DNA of 64,000 bases from Lysobacterales bacterium (GCA_016721015.1 JADKJL010000011.1:333890-397889); one strand, 5' to 3'. Positions 43,702 through 52,510 are shown, counted from the first letter of the stretch. Made by a program: numbers and translations. Notes: generated from the letters alone by a model not told the origin.

Positions 43702-45448
43702 CACGCACATCCTTGAGCGTGTTGAAGATGTAGTCGTGGTAGGAACCGAGCAGGTTGCGATCCTTGCAGGTCAGATAGCGCCCCTTGCAGCGATTGCGCA
43801 GCAGGCTGTTGGCCTGATAGAAGGCATCCTTGGGCACACCGGCGGCGTCAAGCAACATCGAGCCGAGGTAGGTGATGTCGAGTGCCTCCCAGGCATTCAT
43901 CGATTTCATCGGGAAGCTGCTCAGCAAACGATAGTAGGTGACCCGGCTGTCGTTCTGGCCGGCTTCCTTGGGCGTGGTTTTCGGAATCGCGTGCATGGCC
44001 CCATCGAACGAGGGTTGGTGATCGCCGAAGTGCATGAGCACGGTCGGACGGCCACTGCTCCAGAGCAACTCGCGCATCGACTCGATCATCTGGCTGGACA
44101 GGGCCGCGCGCTGCAGGTAATTGCCGAGGTTGAGGTTGAGCCAGTCATCCAGCGCAGGCGGTTTGAACTTGCCGTGGAACAGGGGTTTGTCGAACGGTGC
44201 CGGCAACTCTTCCAGCGGAGTCATGTGCGGCCCGTGCTGATGCAGGGTCAGGGTGAAGATGAAAAGCGGCTGATCCGGATGCGCTGCGGTTTCTTCCGCG
44301 TAGATCTGACGGAACACCTCGAAGAGTTCCGCATCGGTGCTTTTCCAGCCAAGGCCATGATCGGTGCCGTCGTAGAACATGTCGAAGCCATAGTTCGAAT
44401 ACGCATTGCGCGCGTTGAGGAACTCGCCACTGTGCGAATAGACCGCGATAACGCGATAGCCGGCCGCCTTGAATGCACGCGGCAAGCTGTGTTCGACGCG
44501 CGGCGCCAGGCTGTACGGCGCATACAGTCCCGCGTTGCCGAACAGCACGTCGGCGAGGCCGGTTTCGAGGGCGAACTCGCTTGTCCAGGTGCCGCCACCG
44601 AAGGTATGCACGATCAACGGACCGCCGGCCCGGGTGTACGGCCCGGTCTTGAACATGTCGAGATCGCATTGCGGCACCGTGCAAACATCGACCATGTGCG
44701 GGTCGAAGGTGCTCTCTTCGAGAATCGCGACCACATCGGGCTGGTGCCGGGGCGGATTCACCGGCGTGGTGATGGTCCACTTGATCGAACGATCGACGTG
44801 CGCGGGCGTCGGCGGTACGCGCGCCGAAGTATCGCTGAACGAGGTCATGAACGCGGTCACGTAGCTGCGGTCGGTGATCGTCGCCCACATCGGTTTGTTG
44901 AAGGCAGGCGCGAAGGGTCCGCTCGGGATCAAGCTGGTCACCAGCATCGCCAGCGCGGCGAGCAGGCCGATCACGCGCAGGATGCGGGCGGGCCAAAGGC
45001 GCAGTTGAAAGTGTTGCGGAACCGTATCCCAACGCCAGGCCGGAATCAGCAGCAATGGAATCAGGATGACGACGAGCCCGCAGAAGCCGAGCAGGATCGG
45101 GTAGCGACTGATGACGTCGATGCTTTGCAAGTTGAAGTAGTACTTGAGATCCGGTGCCAACGCTGGCGTCATCAGAAACTCAAGCTTGAGCATGCTTGCG
45201 GTGGCGAGCGCACCAAACAGCAACGCCGGAACCAGCAGCGAGAAAGCCAGGCGTGCCGTGGCAAACAACAAGATCAGGGTTACGCTGCCGACGATCGCCA
45301 GGGCAAAGGCTTTCTCGATCAGAAGCTTTTCCGCCAACGGCACACTGACCAGCATTGCAATGAACGCGGTCAGCGCGAATCCGCGCACGGCACGATGGCG
45401 AAGTCGGTGCATGGCGCGGACGGGGCGCTCGGTGGCAAGGTCAGTCAA
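43691..45448 (-). CDS. LtaS-like membrane sulfatase / phosphoglycol transferase
   Basis: A 585-residue alkaline-phosphatase-superfamily enzyme (sulfatase domain, LtaS/OpgB branch). About five transmembrane helices occupy residues 20-180. The catalytic domain faces the periplasm, with the first metal motif EESTFDPH near 245, the nucleophile Thr in GGGTWTSEFALETGL near 290, HQHGPHM near 400 and MHFGDHQPSF near 470. Relatives transfer phosphoglycerol or phosphoethanolamine to surface polymers. Its place between lpxB and rnhB, with an 11-nt overlap to rnhB, is not the usual order and hints at an envelope role; donor and acceptor are unknown. Confidence 0.85.
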   Translation of the reverse strand: MTDLATERPVRAMHRLRHRAVRGFALTAFIAMLVSVPLAEKLLIEKAFALAIVGSVTLILLFATARLAFSLLVPALLFGALATASMLKLEFLMTPALAPDLKYYFNLQSIDVISRYPILLGFCGLVVILIPLLLIPAWRWDTVPQHFQLRLWPARILRVIGLLAALAMLVTSLIPSGPFAPAFNKPMWATITDRSYVTAFMTSFSDTSARVPPTPAHVDRSIKWTITTPVNPPRHQPDVVAILEESTFDPHMVDVCTVPQCDLDMFKTGPYTRAGGPLIVHTFGGGTWTSEFALETGLADVLFGNAGLYAPYSLAPRVEHSLPRAFKAAGYRVIAVYSHSGEFLNARNAYSNYGFDMFYDGTDHGLGWKSTDAELFEVFRQIYAEETAAHPDQPLFIFTLTLHQHGPHMTPLEELPAPFDKPLFHGKFKPPALDDWLNLNLGNYLQRAALSSQMIESMRELLWSSGRPTVLMHFGDHQPSFDGAMHAIPKTTPKEAGQNDSRVTYYRLLSSFPMKSMNAWEALDITYLGSMLLDAAGVPKDAFYQANSLLRNRCKGRYLTCKDRNLLGSYHDYIFNTLKDVRDED

Positions 45449-45520
45449 GTCGGCAGGCTCGAGATGACCACGGAGGATCGGGTCGTTGCATGGACGTGCA
45501 TTATGCAGGCGCCAGAGGTT

Positions 45521-46777
45521 TCATGGATCAATCACGGCCGTTGCTGCGCTGCGATTGCCATCGCCGCGCAGCATCCGATGCAAGCGCTCGTATTCGGCCA
45601 GCAGCGCGGGTTCGATTCGACGCTCCAGCAAGGGTTTGCGCAAGGCCTCCGCCAGTGCCTGCGGCGTGCAGCGCTCCTGCATCAACTCAGGCACGATTTC
45701 GCGCCCGGCCAGATGATTCGGCAGCGAATAGCGCTCGACCTTGAGCAGGCCGAAGCCCTTGACGATGCGATAGGTCAGCGCTGCCAGTCGATAAGCCACG
45801 ACCATCGGTCGCTTGGCCAGCATCGCTTCCAGCGCCGCTGTACCCGAGGCGAGCAGGATCGCATCGGCGGCGATCATCGCTGCATGAGACCGGCCATCCA
45901 GGACGAGAATGGGTAGACGGGAATCGGGAATCGGGAATTGGGAATCGGTAGAAACAAATTCACCAGAAGCCGCTTCGCTCTTACCCATTCTCCATTCTCT
46001 ATTCTCTATTCCCGCTTTCGCCAGCTCTTCGGCGAAAGCCAAGCGACATGCCGCATTCGCCATCGGCGCGACCACATGCAAATTCGGGATTTCCTTCGCG
46101 AGCAGGATCGCGGCATTGATGAAATCTGCACCGAGCCGGCGGATCTCGCCGAGCCGGCTGCCCGGAAGCATTGCCAGCACCGGGACATCAAGGGGGATGC
46201 CAAGACTTTCACGGGCGGCGCGCTGATCGGGTTCGATTGCGAACGTATCGGCGAGTGGATGGCCGACAAAACGTGCGTCGACACCGTGTCTGGCATAGAC
46301 CGCCGGTTCCATCGGGAACAGGCAGAGCACGCGATCCGCACTCTGACCGATCTTCATCGCGCGCTTCTCGCGCCAGGCCCAGATCGAAGGACTGACGTAG
46401 TGGATGGTGCGGATGCCGGCTTGCTTGAGCTTTCGTTCAAGGCCGAGATTGAAGTCCGGTGCGTCGATGCCGATGAAGGCATCCGGGCGCAGGGCAAGGG
46501 TGCGCCGCCGCACTTCACGACGGATCCGCAACAAGCCTGGAAGATGGCGCAGCACTTCGATCAATCCCATCACGGCAAGGCGTTCCGCCGGAAACCACGC
46601 ATCGAGCCCCGCCGCGACCATGCGCGAACCACCGATGCCCGCAAACCGCGCATCGGGGAAACGTTCACGCAGCGCCTCTATCAGTCCCGCACCGAGCAGA
46701 TCCCCGGAAGCCTCACCAGCGACGAGGACAAAGAGCGGGGAGTGGGGAGTGGGCAGTGGGGAATGGGGAGTGGGCAC
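45521..46777 (-). CDS. lpxB: lipid-A-disaccharide synthase LpxB with a repeat-derived insertion
   Basis: LpxB joins UDP-diacylglucosamine and lipid X to form the lipid A disaccharide at the inner membrane. Of 418 residues, the core is normal: VAGEASGDLLGAGLIEAL near 18, YVSPSIWAWREKRA near 127, MLPGSRLGEIRRL near 203, and LLASGTAALEAML near 308. Two parts are odd. The first 15 residues (PTPHSPL twice) come from a GGGGAGT/ACTCCCC array that also holds the GTG start. Residues 257-290 (IENREWRMGK through QFPIPDSRLPI) are encoded by a second repeat element inserted in frame before LVLDGRSHAAM. All catalytic-looking segments remain, so the protein is probably functional, but this is untested. Confidence 0.92.
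   Translation of the reverse strand: MPTPHSPLPTPHSPLFVLVAGEASGDLLGAGLIEALRERFPDARFAGIGGSRMVAAGLDAWFPAERLAVMGLIEVLRHLPGLLRIRREVRRRTLALRPDAFIGIDAPDFNLGLERKLKQAGIRTIHYVSPSIWAWREKRAMKIGQSADRVLCLFPMEPAVYARHGVDARFVGHPLADTFAIEPDQRAARESLGIPLDVPVLAMLPGSRLGEIRRLGADFINAAILLAKEIPNLHVVAPMANAACRLAFAEELAKAGIENREWRMGKSEAASGEFVSTDSQFPIPDSRLPILVLDGRSHAAMIAADAILLASGTAALEAMLAKRPMVVAYRLAALTYRIVKGFGLLKVERYSLPNHLAGREIVPELMQERCTPQALAEALRKPLLERRIEPALLAEYERLHRMLRGDGNRSAATAVIDP
45909..46014. repeat. GGGAATC / GATTCCC-type palindromic element inside lpxB
   Basis: Four GGGAATC-like units at 45920-45949 face an inverted series of TATTC/CATTC-type units at 45984-46014 around a 34-bp centre. The layout copies that of the intergenic GGGGAGT elements. 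It keeps the lpxB frame open and contributes about 34 codons. Confidence 0.8.
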
Positions 46778-47103
46778 GTCAGCGGAAAGCCGTTAGCAGT
46801 CAGCGGGAAAAGCAGTTCAAGGATACCTGCGGATATCGCAAAAACCGGATAACGGCGTGGACAACATGTCGAAAGTCGCGACGCTCATTCCGCCAAGCGC
46901 CAACCGTTTCGGAGGGCAATTTCTGCAGGAGCCCGTTCACGGGCGAGCGATCACTTCGTATCGCCGCAATGCTCGCCCCTGAAGGGGCTCCTGCAGGTTG
47001 CGGCGAAATGTGTTTCGCATGTCGCCACTCCCCACTTCCCACTCCTCACTCCCCACTCCCCACTCCCCACTCCCCACTCCCCACTCCCTACTCCCCATTC
47101 CCG
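46738..47103. repeat. GGGGAGT / ACTCCCC element filling the lpxA-lpxB gap
   Basis: GGGGAGT-type units at 46738-46775 face about ten ACTCCCC units at 47029-47097. The roughly 250 bp between holds a REP pair (46923-46996). The left arm overlaps the 5' end of lpxB and contains its GTG start. This is the only long gap in the otherwise overlapping lpxD-fabZ-lpxA-lpxB operon. The rest of the gap shows nothing else recognisable. Confidence 0.85.
46923..46996. repeat. inverted REP pair
   Basis: CTGCAGGAGCCCGTTCACGG and its inverse ending GGGGCTCCTGCAG form a strong cruciform or hairpin of about 74 bp. The arms match the REP family seen at 22164, 41274 and 57410. In the transcript it would sit between lpxA and lpxB. 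Confidence 0.75.
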
Positions 47104-47107
47104 GCCC

Positions 47108-47878
47108 TCAACGCACCAACGAGCGTTGAGAGCGTTCAATGAAATCGATCATCAGCTTGACGTCCGGGGCCGCTTCGGCGGCGCGGGCGAGCTCGGAGCG
47201 GGCTTCCGACAGCGGCAGGCCGGAGTTGTACAAGGTTCGATAGGCGCGCTTGATCGACATGATGCGCTCCTGCGAATAACCGCGCCGGCGCAGGCCTTCG
47301 GAATTGATGCCCTTGGGTTCGGCGAAGCTGCCGGCCACGGTCACGTAGGGCGGCACGTCGCGATTGATGATCGCGCCCATCGCGGTGAAGGCATGCGCGC
47401 CGACCTGGCAGAACTGATGGACGAGGGTGAAGCCGCCGAGGATGACCCAGTCGTCGACCGTGACATGACCGGCCAGTGACGAGGCGTTCGAGAAGATCGC
47501 GTTGTTGCCGACCACGCAGTCATGCGCGATATGCACATAGGCCATCAACCAGTTGTCGTTGCCGATCCGGGTCACACCGCCGCCGTCCTCGGTACCGCGG
47601 TTGAACGAGACAAACTCGCGGATGACATTGCGATCGCCAATTTCCAGGCGCGATGTCTCGCCATGGAACTTCTTGTCCTGTGGCGCGGCACCGAGCGAGG
47701 CGAATTGCCAGATGCGGTTGTCCTTGCCGATGCGGGTGTTGCTCTCGATGATGACATGCGGGCCGATCGTCGTGCCCTCGCCGATTTCGACGTCGGGGCC
47801 GATGATGCTGTAGGCACCGATGCTGACGTTCTCGCCGATCCGCGCGCCCGGATCGATCAAGGCGGTGGGGTGGATCAT
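47108..47878 (-). CDS. lpxA: UDP-GlcNAc acyltransferase LpxA
   Basis: LpxA adds the first 3-hydroxyacyl chain to UDP-GlcNAc in lipid A synthesis. The 256-residue protein is a left-handed beta-helix of hexapeptide repeats (IHPTALIDPGARIGENVSIG, VEIGEGTTIGPHVIIES) up to about residue 190. The catalytic His lies in YVHIAHDCVVGNN near 120, and a helical C-terminus contains GLRRRGYSQERIMSIKRAYR. It starts 4 nt inside fabZ. It is followed by a 330-bp repeat-filled gap before lpxB. Confidence 0.97.
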   Translation of the reverse strand: MIHPTALIDPGARIGENVSIGAYSIIGPDVEIGEGTTIGPHVIIESNTRIGKDNRIWQFASLGAAPQDKKFHGETSRLEIGDRNVIREFVSFNRGTEDGGGVTRIGNDNWLMAYVHIAHDCVVGNNAIFSNASSLAGHVTVDDWVILGGFTLVHQFCQVGAHAFTAMGAIINRDVPPYVTVAGSFAEPKGINSEGLRRRGYSQERIMSIKRAYRTLYNSGLPLSEARSELARAAEAAPDVKLMIDFIERSQRSLVR

Positions 47879-48348
47879 CCTTCCCTCCGCTCGGCGCAGA
47901 GCAGTTCCGCTTCGGCGACCACTTCCCCATCGACCTTGGCCTGGCCCCAGAACAGGCCCATGCGACGCAGCATGCGTTTCTGCTCGACCTCAAGTACGAG
48001 CTGGTCGCCAGGTACGACCACCCGGCTGAAGCGGGCCTTGTCGATCTTGACCAGATAGAACAGCGCCGGCTGGCTCGGATCCTTGGTCACCGACAATTGC
48101 ACGAGAGTACCCGAAGCCTGGGCCAATGCCTCGATGACGAGCACGCCCGGCATGACCGGGTTGCCCGGGAAATGACCCTGGAAGAACGGTTCGTTGTAGG
48201 TCACATTCTTGATCGCGGTCAGGCGCTTGCCGGGCTCCCAGGCGGTGACGCGGTCGATCAGCAGGAACGGAAAGCGGTGGGGCAGCAGCTGGGCGATGCG
48301 CCGGACGTCGATCGGAGTTTGCTCGGGCGACGGATTCGGATCATTCAT
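47875..48348 (-). CDS. fabZ: 3-hydroxyacyl-ACP dehydratase FabZ
   Basis: FabZ dehydrates 3-hydroxyacyl-ACP in fatty acid elongation and competes with LpxA/LpxD for substrate. The 157-residue hot-dog-fold protein shows LLPHRFPFLLIDRV near 21 and QGHFPGNPVMPGVLVIEALA near 58, which carry the catalytic His and Glu. The ATG at 48348 (MNDPNPSPEQ) is preferred over an open extension that shadows lpxD. It overlaps lpxD by 8 nt and lpxA by 4 nt. Confidence 0.96.
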   Translation of the reverse strand: MNDPNPSPEQTPIDVRRIAQLLPHRFPFLLIDRVTAWEPGKRLTAIKNVTYNEPFFQGHFPGNPVMPGVLVIEALAQASGTLVQLSVTKDPSQPALFYLVKIDKARFSRVVVPGDQLVLEVEQKRMLRRMGLFWGQAKVDGEVVAEAELLCAERREG

Positions 48349-49375
48349 GCGGGGTTCCCTTGTGTTGGTCGGCAACATGCCGCGCCAGTTCATCCAGATG
48401 CTTGAAGCGCGCTGCATTGCGCCGCCACAGTCGACTTTCCTGGATCGGTGTACCTGACGAGTACTCACCGGATTCACGGATCGAGTGGGTGACCAGGCTC
48501 ATTGCCGTGATCGTCACCTTGTCCGCGATCGTCAAATGACCAATTATGCCAGCCCCGCCGCCAATCAGGCAGTATTTGCCGATGTGGGTGCTGCCAGCCA
48601 CGGCGGCGCAGCCGGCAATCGCGGTATGCGCGCCGATGACAACGTTATGGGCGATCTGGATCTGGTTGTCGAGCCGCACGTCGGCTTCGAGCTCGGTGTC
48701 ATCGAGCGCGCCGCGATCGATCGTTGTGTTGGCGCCGATCTCGCAATCGTCGCCGATACGCACGCCGCCCAGCTGGGGCACCTTGATCCAGTGGTCGTGA
48801 TCGAAGGCGAGTCCGAATCCATCCGCCCCGAGTACCGCGCCGGAATGGATCAATACGCGTTGGCCCAGGCGAACACGGCAAACCAGGGTGACGCGCGCGG
48901 CCAGACGGGAACCGGCGCCAATCACACAATCGGGGCCGACGTATCCATGCGCACCCAGCTCGACCCCATCCTCGATTACCGAATTGGCGCCGATCACGCA
49001 ATGCGGGCCGATCGAAGCGGTTTTCGCGACGCGTGCGCCCGGCTCGATCACGGCACTCGGATGGATGCCGGGTCGTGTCTCGGCACGGGGCTCGAACAAT
49101 CCGGCAATCCGCGCGAAGGCGACATACGGATCCTTTGCAACCAGCAGGCTGGGCCAGGCCGCCGCAGCGGCATCCAGATCGGCGCTGCGAACGACCACCG
49201 CCCCGGCCCGGGTCGTCGCCAGTTGCCCGCGATAGCGCAGATTGGCGAGAAAGCCGAGCTGGCCGGGGCCGGCATTGGCGAGGGTGGCGACGCCATCGAT
49301 CATGCGTGTTCCATCGCCGCGCAGTTCGAGATCGAAGCGCGTGGCGATTTCGCCAAGTGCGATCGCCAGCGTCAA
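48341..49375 (-). CDS. lpxD: UDP-3-O-acylglucosamine N-acyltransferase LpxD
   Basis: LpxD adds the N-linked acyl chain in the third step of lipid A synthesis. The 344-residue product has the N-terminal uridine-binding domain (about 1-100, LANAGPGQLGFLANLRY), a long hexapeptide beta-helix (about 105-300) and a C-terminal helix. Family motifs include GADGFGLAFDHDHWIKVPQL near 190, RIGDDCEIGANTTIDRGAL, and the catalytic His in QIAHNVVIGAHTAIAG near 245. It overlaps skp by 4 nt upstream. Confidence 0.97.
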   Translation of the reverse strand: MTLAIALGEIATRFDLELRGDGTRMIDGVATLANAGPGQLGFLANLRYRGQLATTRAGAVVVRSADLDAAAAAWPSLLVAKDPYVAFARIAGLFEPRAETRPGIHPSAVIEPGARVAKTASIGPHCVIGANSVIEDGVELGAHGYVGPDCVIGAGSRLAARVTLVCRVRLGQRVLIHSGAVLGADGFGLAFDHDHWIKVPQLGGVRIGDDCEIGANTTIDRGALDDTELEADVRLDNQIQIAHNVVIGAHTAIAGCAAVAGSTHIGKYCLIGGGAGIIGHLTIADKVTITAMSLVTHSIRESGEYSSGTPIQESRLWRRNAARFKHLDELARHVADQHKGTPHE

Positions 49376-49929
49376 GGCGTGTTCACCGGCTTGCCGAGCT
49401 TGCTTTTCAATCGTTCGAGTACCTGATCGGTGACATCGATGCGCTGGCTCGCGTATACCACCGGGCTGGGCACGATCAGATCGATGCCCTGTTCACGGGC
49501 GAACTCGATCACGGCGTTGTTGATCTCGCGCCAGCTTCGATCGAGCTCCTGGTCACTGCGCGATTTCAGTTCGGCGCGCAGGGCATCGCGCTTGCGTTTG
49601 ATCGAGCGATCCAGCGCATCGATTTCGCGGCGCAGGCTCTCGGCGTCAGCACGATCCATGCTCGTATTGTCGCGCTCGTAGCGTGAGCGCATCGTCGCCA
49701 GTCGCGTTTCCTCCGCGCTCATTTCGCTGTCGCGTGGAGCGAATTCGCGCTCAAGCTTCTGGCGCCCGGCAATCACCTGCGGCGCGTTGTCGAGCAGGCG
49801 CTTCATGTCGACATAACCGATGCGCATCGCCGCCGGCTGGGCCGTCAGCGAAAAGGATGACGTCATCAGCAAGGCGGTCAGCAGCGCGCGCGAGACGGTG
49901 ATCCTGATTGCACGATTGGCCTGTTTCAC
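49372..49929 (-). CDS. skp: periplasmic chaperone Skp/OmpH
   Basis: Skp holds unfolded outer-membrane proteins in the periplasm for BamA. The 185-residue precursor has a signal peptide (SRALLTALLMTSSFSLTAQPA) followed by IGYVDMKRLLDNAPQV. A long charged coiled coil (about 60-130) and a C-terminal IDLIVPSPVVYASQRIDVTDQ segment follow. I chose the GTG at 49929 (VKQANRAIRI) because it gives a complete signal peptide; later ATGs would remove part of it. It lies 226 bp after bamA and overlaps lpxD by 4 nt. Confidence 0.9.
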   Translation of the reverse strand: MKQANRAIRITVSRALLTALLMTSSFSLTAQPAAMRIGYVDMKRLLDNAPQVIAGRQKLEREFAPRDSEMSAEETRLATMRSRYERDNTSMDRADAESLRREIDALDRSIKRKRDALRAELKSRSDQELDRSWREINNAVIEFAREQGIDLIVPSPVVYASQRIDVTDQVLERLKSKLGKPVNTP

Positions 49930-50000
49930 CTGTCCGACCCGTTCAGCGTCCCACCCATCGGCAACCAGTCGAAACAATCGGGGCGGAACCCGCGTGCGAA

Positions 50001-50021
50001 GCCGGAGCGGTTTGCTCCGGC
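50001..50021 (-). terminator. GC-rich hairpin between bamA and skp, possible attenuator
   Basis: GCCGGAGC and GCTCCGGC flank a 5-nt loop, a perfect 8-bp stem lying about 135 nt after the bamA stop in the direction of transcription. There is no T-run, so full termination is unlikely. It may reduce read-through into skp or just stabilise RNA ends. Confidence 0.35.
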
Positions 50022-50155
50022 CGCAGCTCGTGCTGTTCCCCGATCGTTCTCGTCTGATCCTGAATGGGCAGGATAGGATGAAGCAGTCCACCGGCCAAGC
50101 CCGTTCTCCCGATATCCTTGTGATCCGACTCGTGCCGCAGGCCAGCCCCGGCAGT

Positions 50156-52510
50156 CTAGAACTGTGGCCCGAACGAGAACTGGATCGACTCCGTATCGTC
50201 ACCATCCTGTTTGCGCAGAGGCTTGGAGATGCTGATGACGATGGGTCCGATCGGTGCCCGCCACTGGAATGACAGGCCGGTCGATGCGCGCAAATCCTTG
50301 GCATTCCAGGCGTTGTAGTCCTTGAACACGTTGCCGACATCGACAAACCACGACAGGCGCGTCGTATTGTCGTTTTCCTTGACGAAGGGCGTCGGGAAAA
50401 TGACCTCGGCCGTGGCCACGGTCTTGAATGCGCCGCCGAGCGGTTGGCGAAAGCCTCTGGTGGTATCGTACGGACCCAGCGTGTTGTCGCGGAAGCCGCG
50501 GATATCGGAGCTGCCGCCGGCGAAGAAATTCTCGAAGAACGGCAGGCCGCGCGCACCATATTCGCTGACGATCGGTGGATCCTGGCCGTAATCGACTGCA
50601 GTTCGGTAGACACCGTTGTAGCTGCCGCCATAGCCGAGCGAGGCGCTGCCAAACAGGGTCAGTTTTTCAGTCAGCGGAATGTACTTGGAATACAGGTAGC
50701 GGAACTTGAAATACTCGACTGTCGAGCCGGGCAGGGTGGTTTCAAACGAAGCCGTCTGCAGTGAACCCCGGGTCGGGTTGTAGAACTTGTTGCGCGTGTC
50801 ATGCGCCCATGACAGCTCGAGGCTGGCGGTATGGAAGGTGTTGTGGTTGAGTGCGAACAGGTAGTTGATGAACTCCTGCGGGGTCGATCCGATGAAGGTC
50901 TGGATGGTCGTCCGGCTCAGCCCGATGCGCGTGTTCAGCGTGTCGCTTTCGGTCAGTGGCAGGCCGATGTAGGTGCTGAAATTGTCCGAATTGGTCAGGT
51001 AGTTGGCGATGTTGGCCTGGCCTGAATCGAGTTCGCGATGGCTGAGGTCGTAGCCAAGGCCGATGCCGGAATCGGTCAGGTAGGGCTCGAAATACGAAAT
51101 GCTGTAGGTTTTCAGATACGAGCTGCGTTGCACGGTCAGGCCGACCCGGTCGCCGGTGCCAAAGAAGTTGTTCTGCTGCAGGGCGATGCTGGTGATCAGA
51201 CCCTGCACCTGCGAATAGCCGATGCCGAAGGTGAAGCTGCCGGAGGGCTGCTCTTCGACCGTCACATCGATATTGACCTGGTCTTCCTGGCCCGGCACGC
51301 GCGGCGTATCGATCGTGACCGTCTTGAAATAGCCGAGGCGCTGCAGGCGGATCTTCGAGCGATCGATCGCGGCCTGTGAATACCAGGCTCCTTCGAGCTG
51401 GCGCATCTCGCGGCGAATGACCTGATCCTCGGTGTGCAGGTTGCCCTTGAAGGTGATCCGCTGCACGTAGACACGCTTGCCCGGATTGATCTGGAAATTG
51501 AGGCCGACCTCGCGCTTTTCGCGATTGATCTCGGGAGCCGGATTGACCTCGGCAAAGGCGTAACCGATGTTCGCCAGTGCCGCGCTGATCGCATCGGAGG
51601 ATTGCTCGACCTTGCGCCGCGAGAAGATCTCGCCGGGCTTGATCGAGAGCAGCTTGCGCAGGTCTTCATCCTTGAGGATCAGGTCGCCGGTGAGCTTGAT
51701 ATCGGTGACGGTGTAGACCTCGCCTTCCTTGATGTTGGCGACGACATACATCTTGCGCTTGTCCGGGCTCATCGAGACCTGGGTCGAATCGACCGCGAAA
51801 TCCACATAGCCGCGATCGAGATAGAACGAAGACAGGCGCTCGAGGTCACCGGACATCTTCTCGCGCGAATATTGATCATCCTTCGAGTACCACGATGTCC
51901 AGTTGCTGGTGTCGGACTGGAAGTCGTCGCGGATCTTCTTGGCCTTGAACGTCTCGTTGCCGACGATGTTCAGATGCTTGATCTTGGCCGGCTTGCCCTC
52001 GACGATGTTGATCGCCACTTCGACGCGATTGCGGTCGAGGTTGACCACGGCGGTCTTCACCGAGACGTTGTACTTGCCCCGGTTGTAGTACTGACGGGTC
52101 AGCTCCTGCTGCACCGAATCGAGCTTGAGGCGGTCGAAAGTCTCGCCTTCGGCGAGGCCGATGCCCTTGAGTCCCTTGCGCAGATCCTCTTCCTTGAGAT
52201 CCTTGTTGCCGCGTAGCGATACCTTTGAAATCGAGGGACGCTCGACCAGGTTGACGACGAGGATGTCACCCTGTCGATCGAGGGTCACATCGTTGAAGAA
52301 ACCGGTCTTGTATAACGCCCGGATCGCCTGTTCGGCGCGCTCCGGGGTGAGTACATCGCCTTTTTCGATCGGCAGGTAGGTAAACACCGTGCCGGGCGCG
52401 ATGCGCGACAGGCCGTCGATGCGGATATCCGACACTTTGAAGCTGTCGAAGGCGAAGGCATTCTGGGTGCTGAGCCAGGCGAGCAAGAGCAGGGCGGCGA
52501 TACGCTTCAT
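50156..52510 (-). CDS. bamA: outer-membrane assembly factor BamA
   Basis: BamA is the central beta-barrel of the machine that inserts outer-membrane proteins. The 784-residue precursor has a signal peptide (MKRIAALLLLAWLSTQNAFA) and five POTRA domains over about 24-420, opening with FKVSDIRIDGLSRIAPGTVF. The barrel follows, with the family loop region GLPFFENFFAGGSSDIRGF near 690 and the C-terminal signal ending IQFSFGPQF. The ATG at 52510 is used, as the 14 codons before it precede the signal peptide. It follows rseP by 73 bp. Confidence 0.97.
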   Translation of the reverse strand: MKRIAALLLLAWLSTQNAFAFDSFKVSDIRIDGLSRIAPGTVFTYLPIEKGDVLTPERAEQAIRALYKTGFFNDVTLDRQGDILVVNLVERPSISKVSLRGNKDLKEEDLRKGLKGIGLAEGETFDRLKLDSVQQELTRQYYNRGKYNVSVKTAVVNLDRNRVEVAINIVEGKPAKIKHLNIVGNETFKAKKIRDDFQSDTSNWTSWYSKDDQYSREKMSGDLERLSSFYLDRGYVDFAVDSTQVSMSPDKRKMYVVANIKEGEVYTVTDIKLTGDLILKDEDLRKLLSIKPGEIFSRRKVEQSSDAISAALANIGYAFAEVNPAPEINREKREVGLNFQINPGKRVYVQRITFKGNLHTEDQVIRREMRQLEGAWYSQAAIDRSKIRLQRLGYFKTVTIDTPRVPGQEDQVNIDVTVEEQPSGSFTFGIGYSQVQGLITSIALQQNNFFGTGDRVGLTVQRSSYLKTYSISYFEPYLTDSGIGLGYDLSHRELDSGQANIANYLTNSDNFSTYIGLPLTESDTLNTRIGLSRTTIQTFIGSTPQEFINYLFALNHNTFHTASLELSWAHDTRNKFYNPTRGSLQTASFETTLPGSTVEYFKFRYLYSKYIPLTEKLTLFGSASLGYGGSYNGVYRTAVDYGQDPPIVSEYGARGLPFFENFFAGGSSDIRGFRDNTLGPYDTTRGFRQPLGGAFKTVATAEVIFPTPFVKENDNTTRLSWFVDVGNVFKDYNAWNAKDLRASTGLSFQWRAPIGPIVISISKPLRKQDGDDTESIQFSFGPQF

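Noticed and set aside
43469..45916. 815-codon open frame on the plus strand opposite rnhB and the sulfatase
   Set aside because: It is antisense to two well-supported genes, and its composition (rich in Arg, Gln and His) is typical of a high-GC shadow frame.
45521..46777. lpxB as a pseudogene because of the repeat insertion
   Set aside because: The frame is intact over 418 codons, the main motifs are present, and the gene is normally essential; an insertion-bearing functional protein is more likely.
50156..50652. Upstream extension of skp into bamA (a 426-codon frame from 50652)
   Set aside because: The upstream part is antiparallel-frame noise over bamA; a signal peptide starting at the GTG at 49929 defines the real start.
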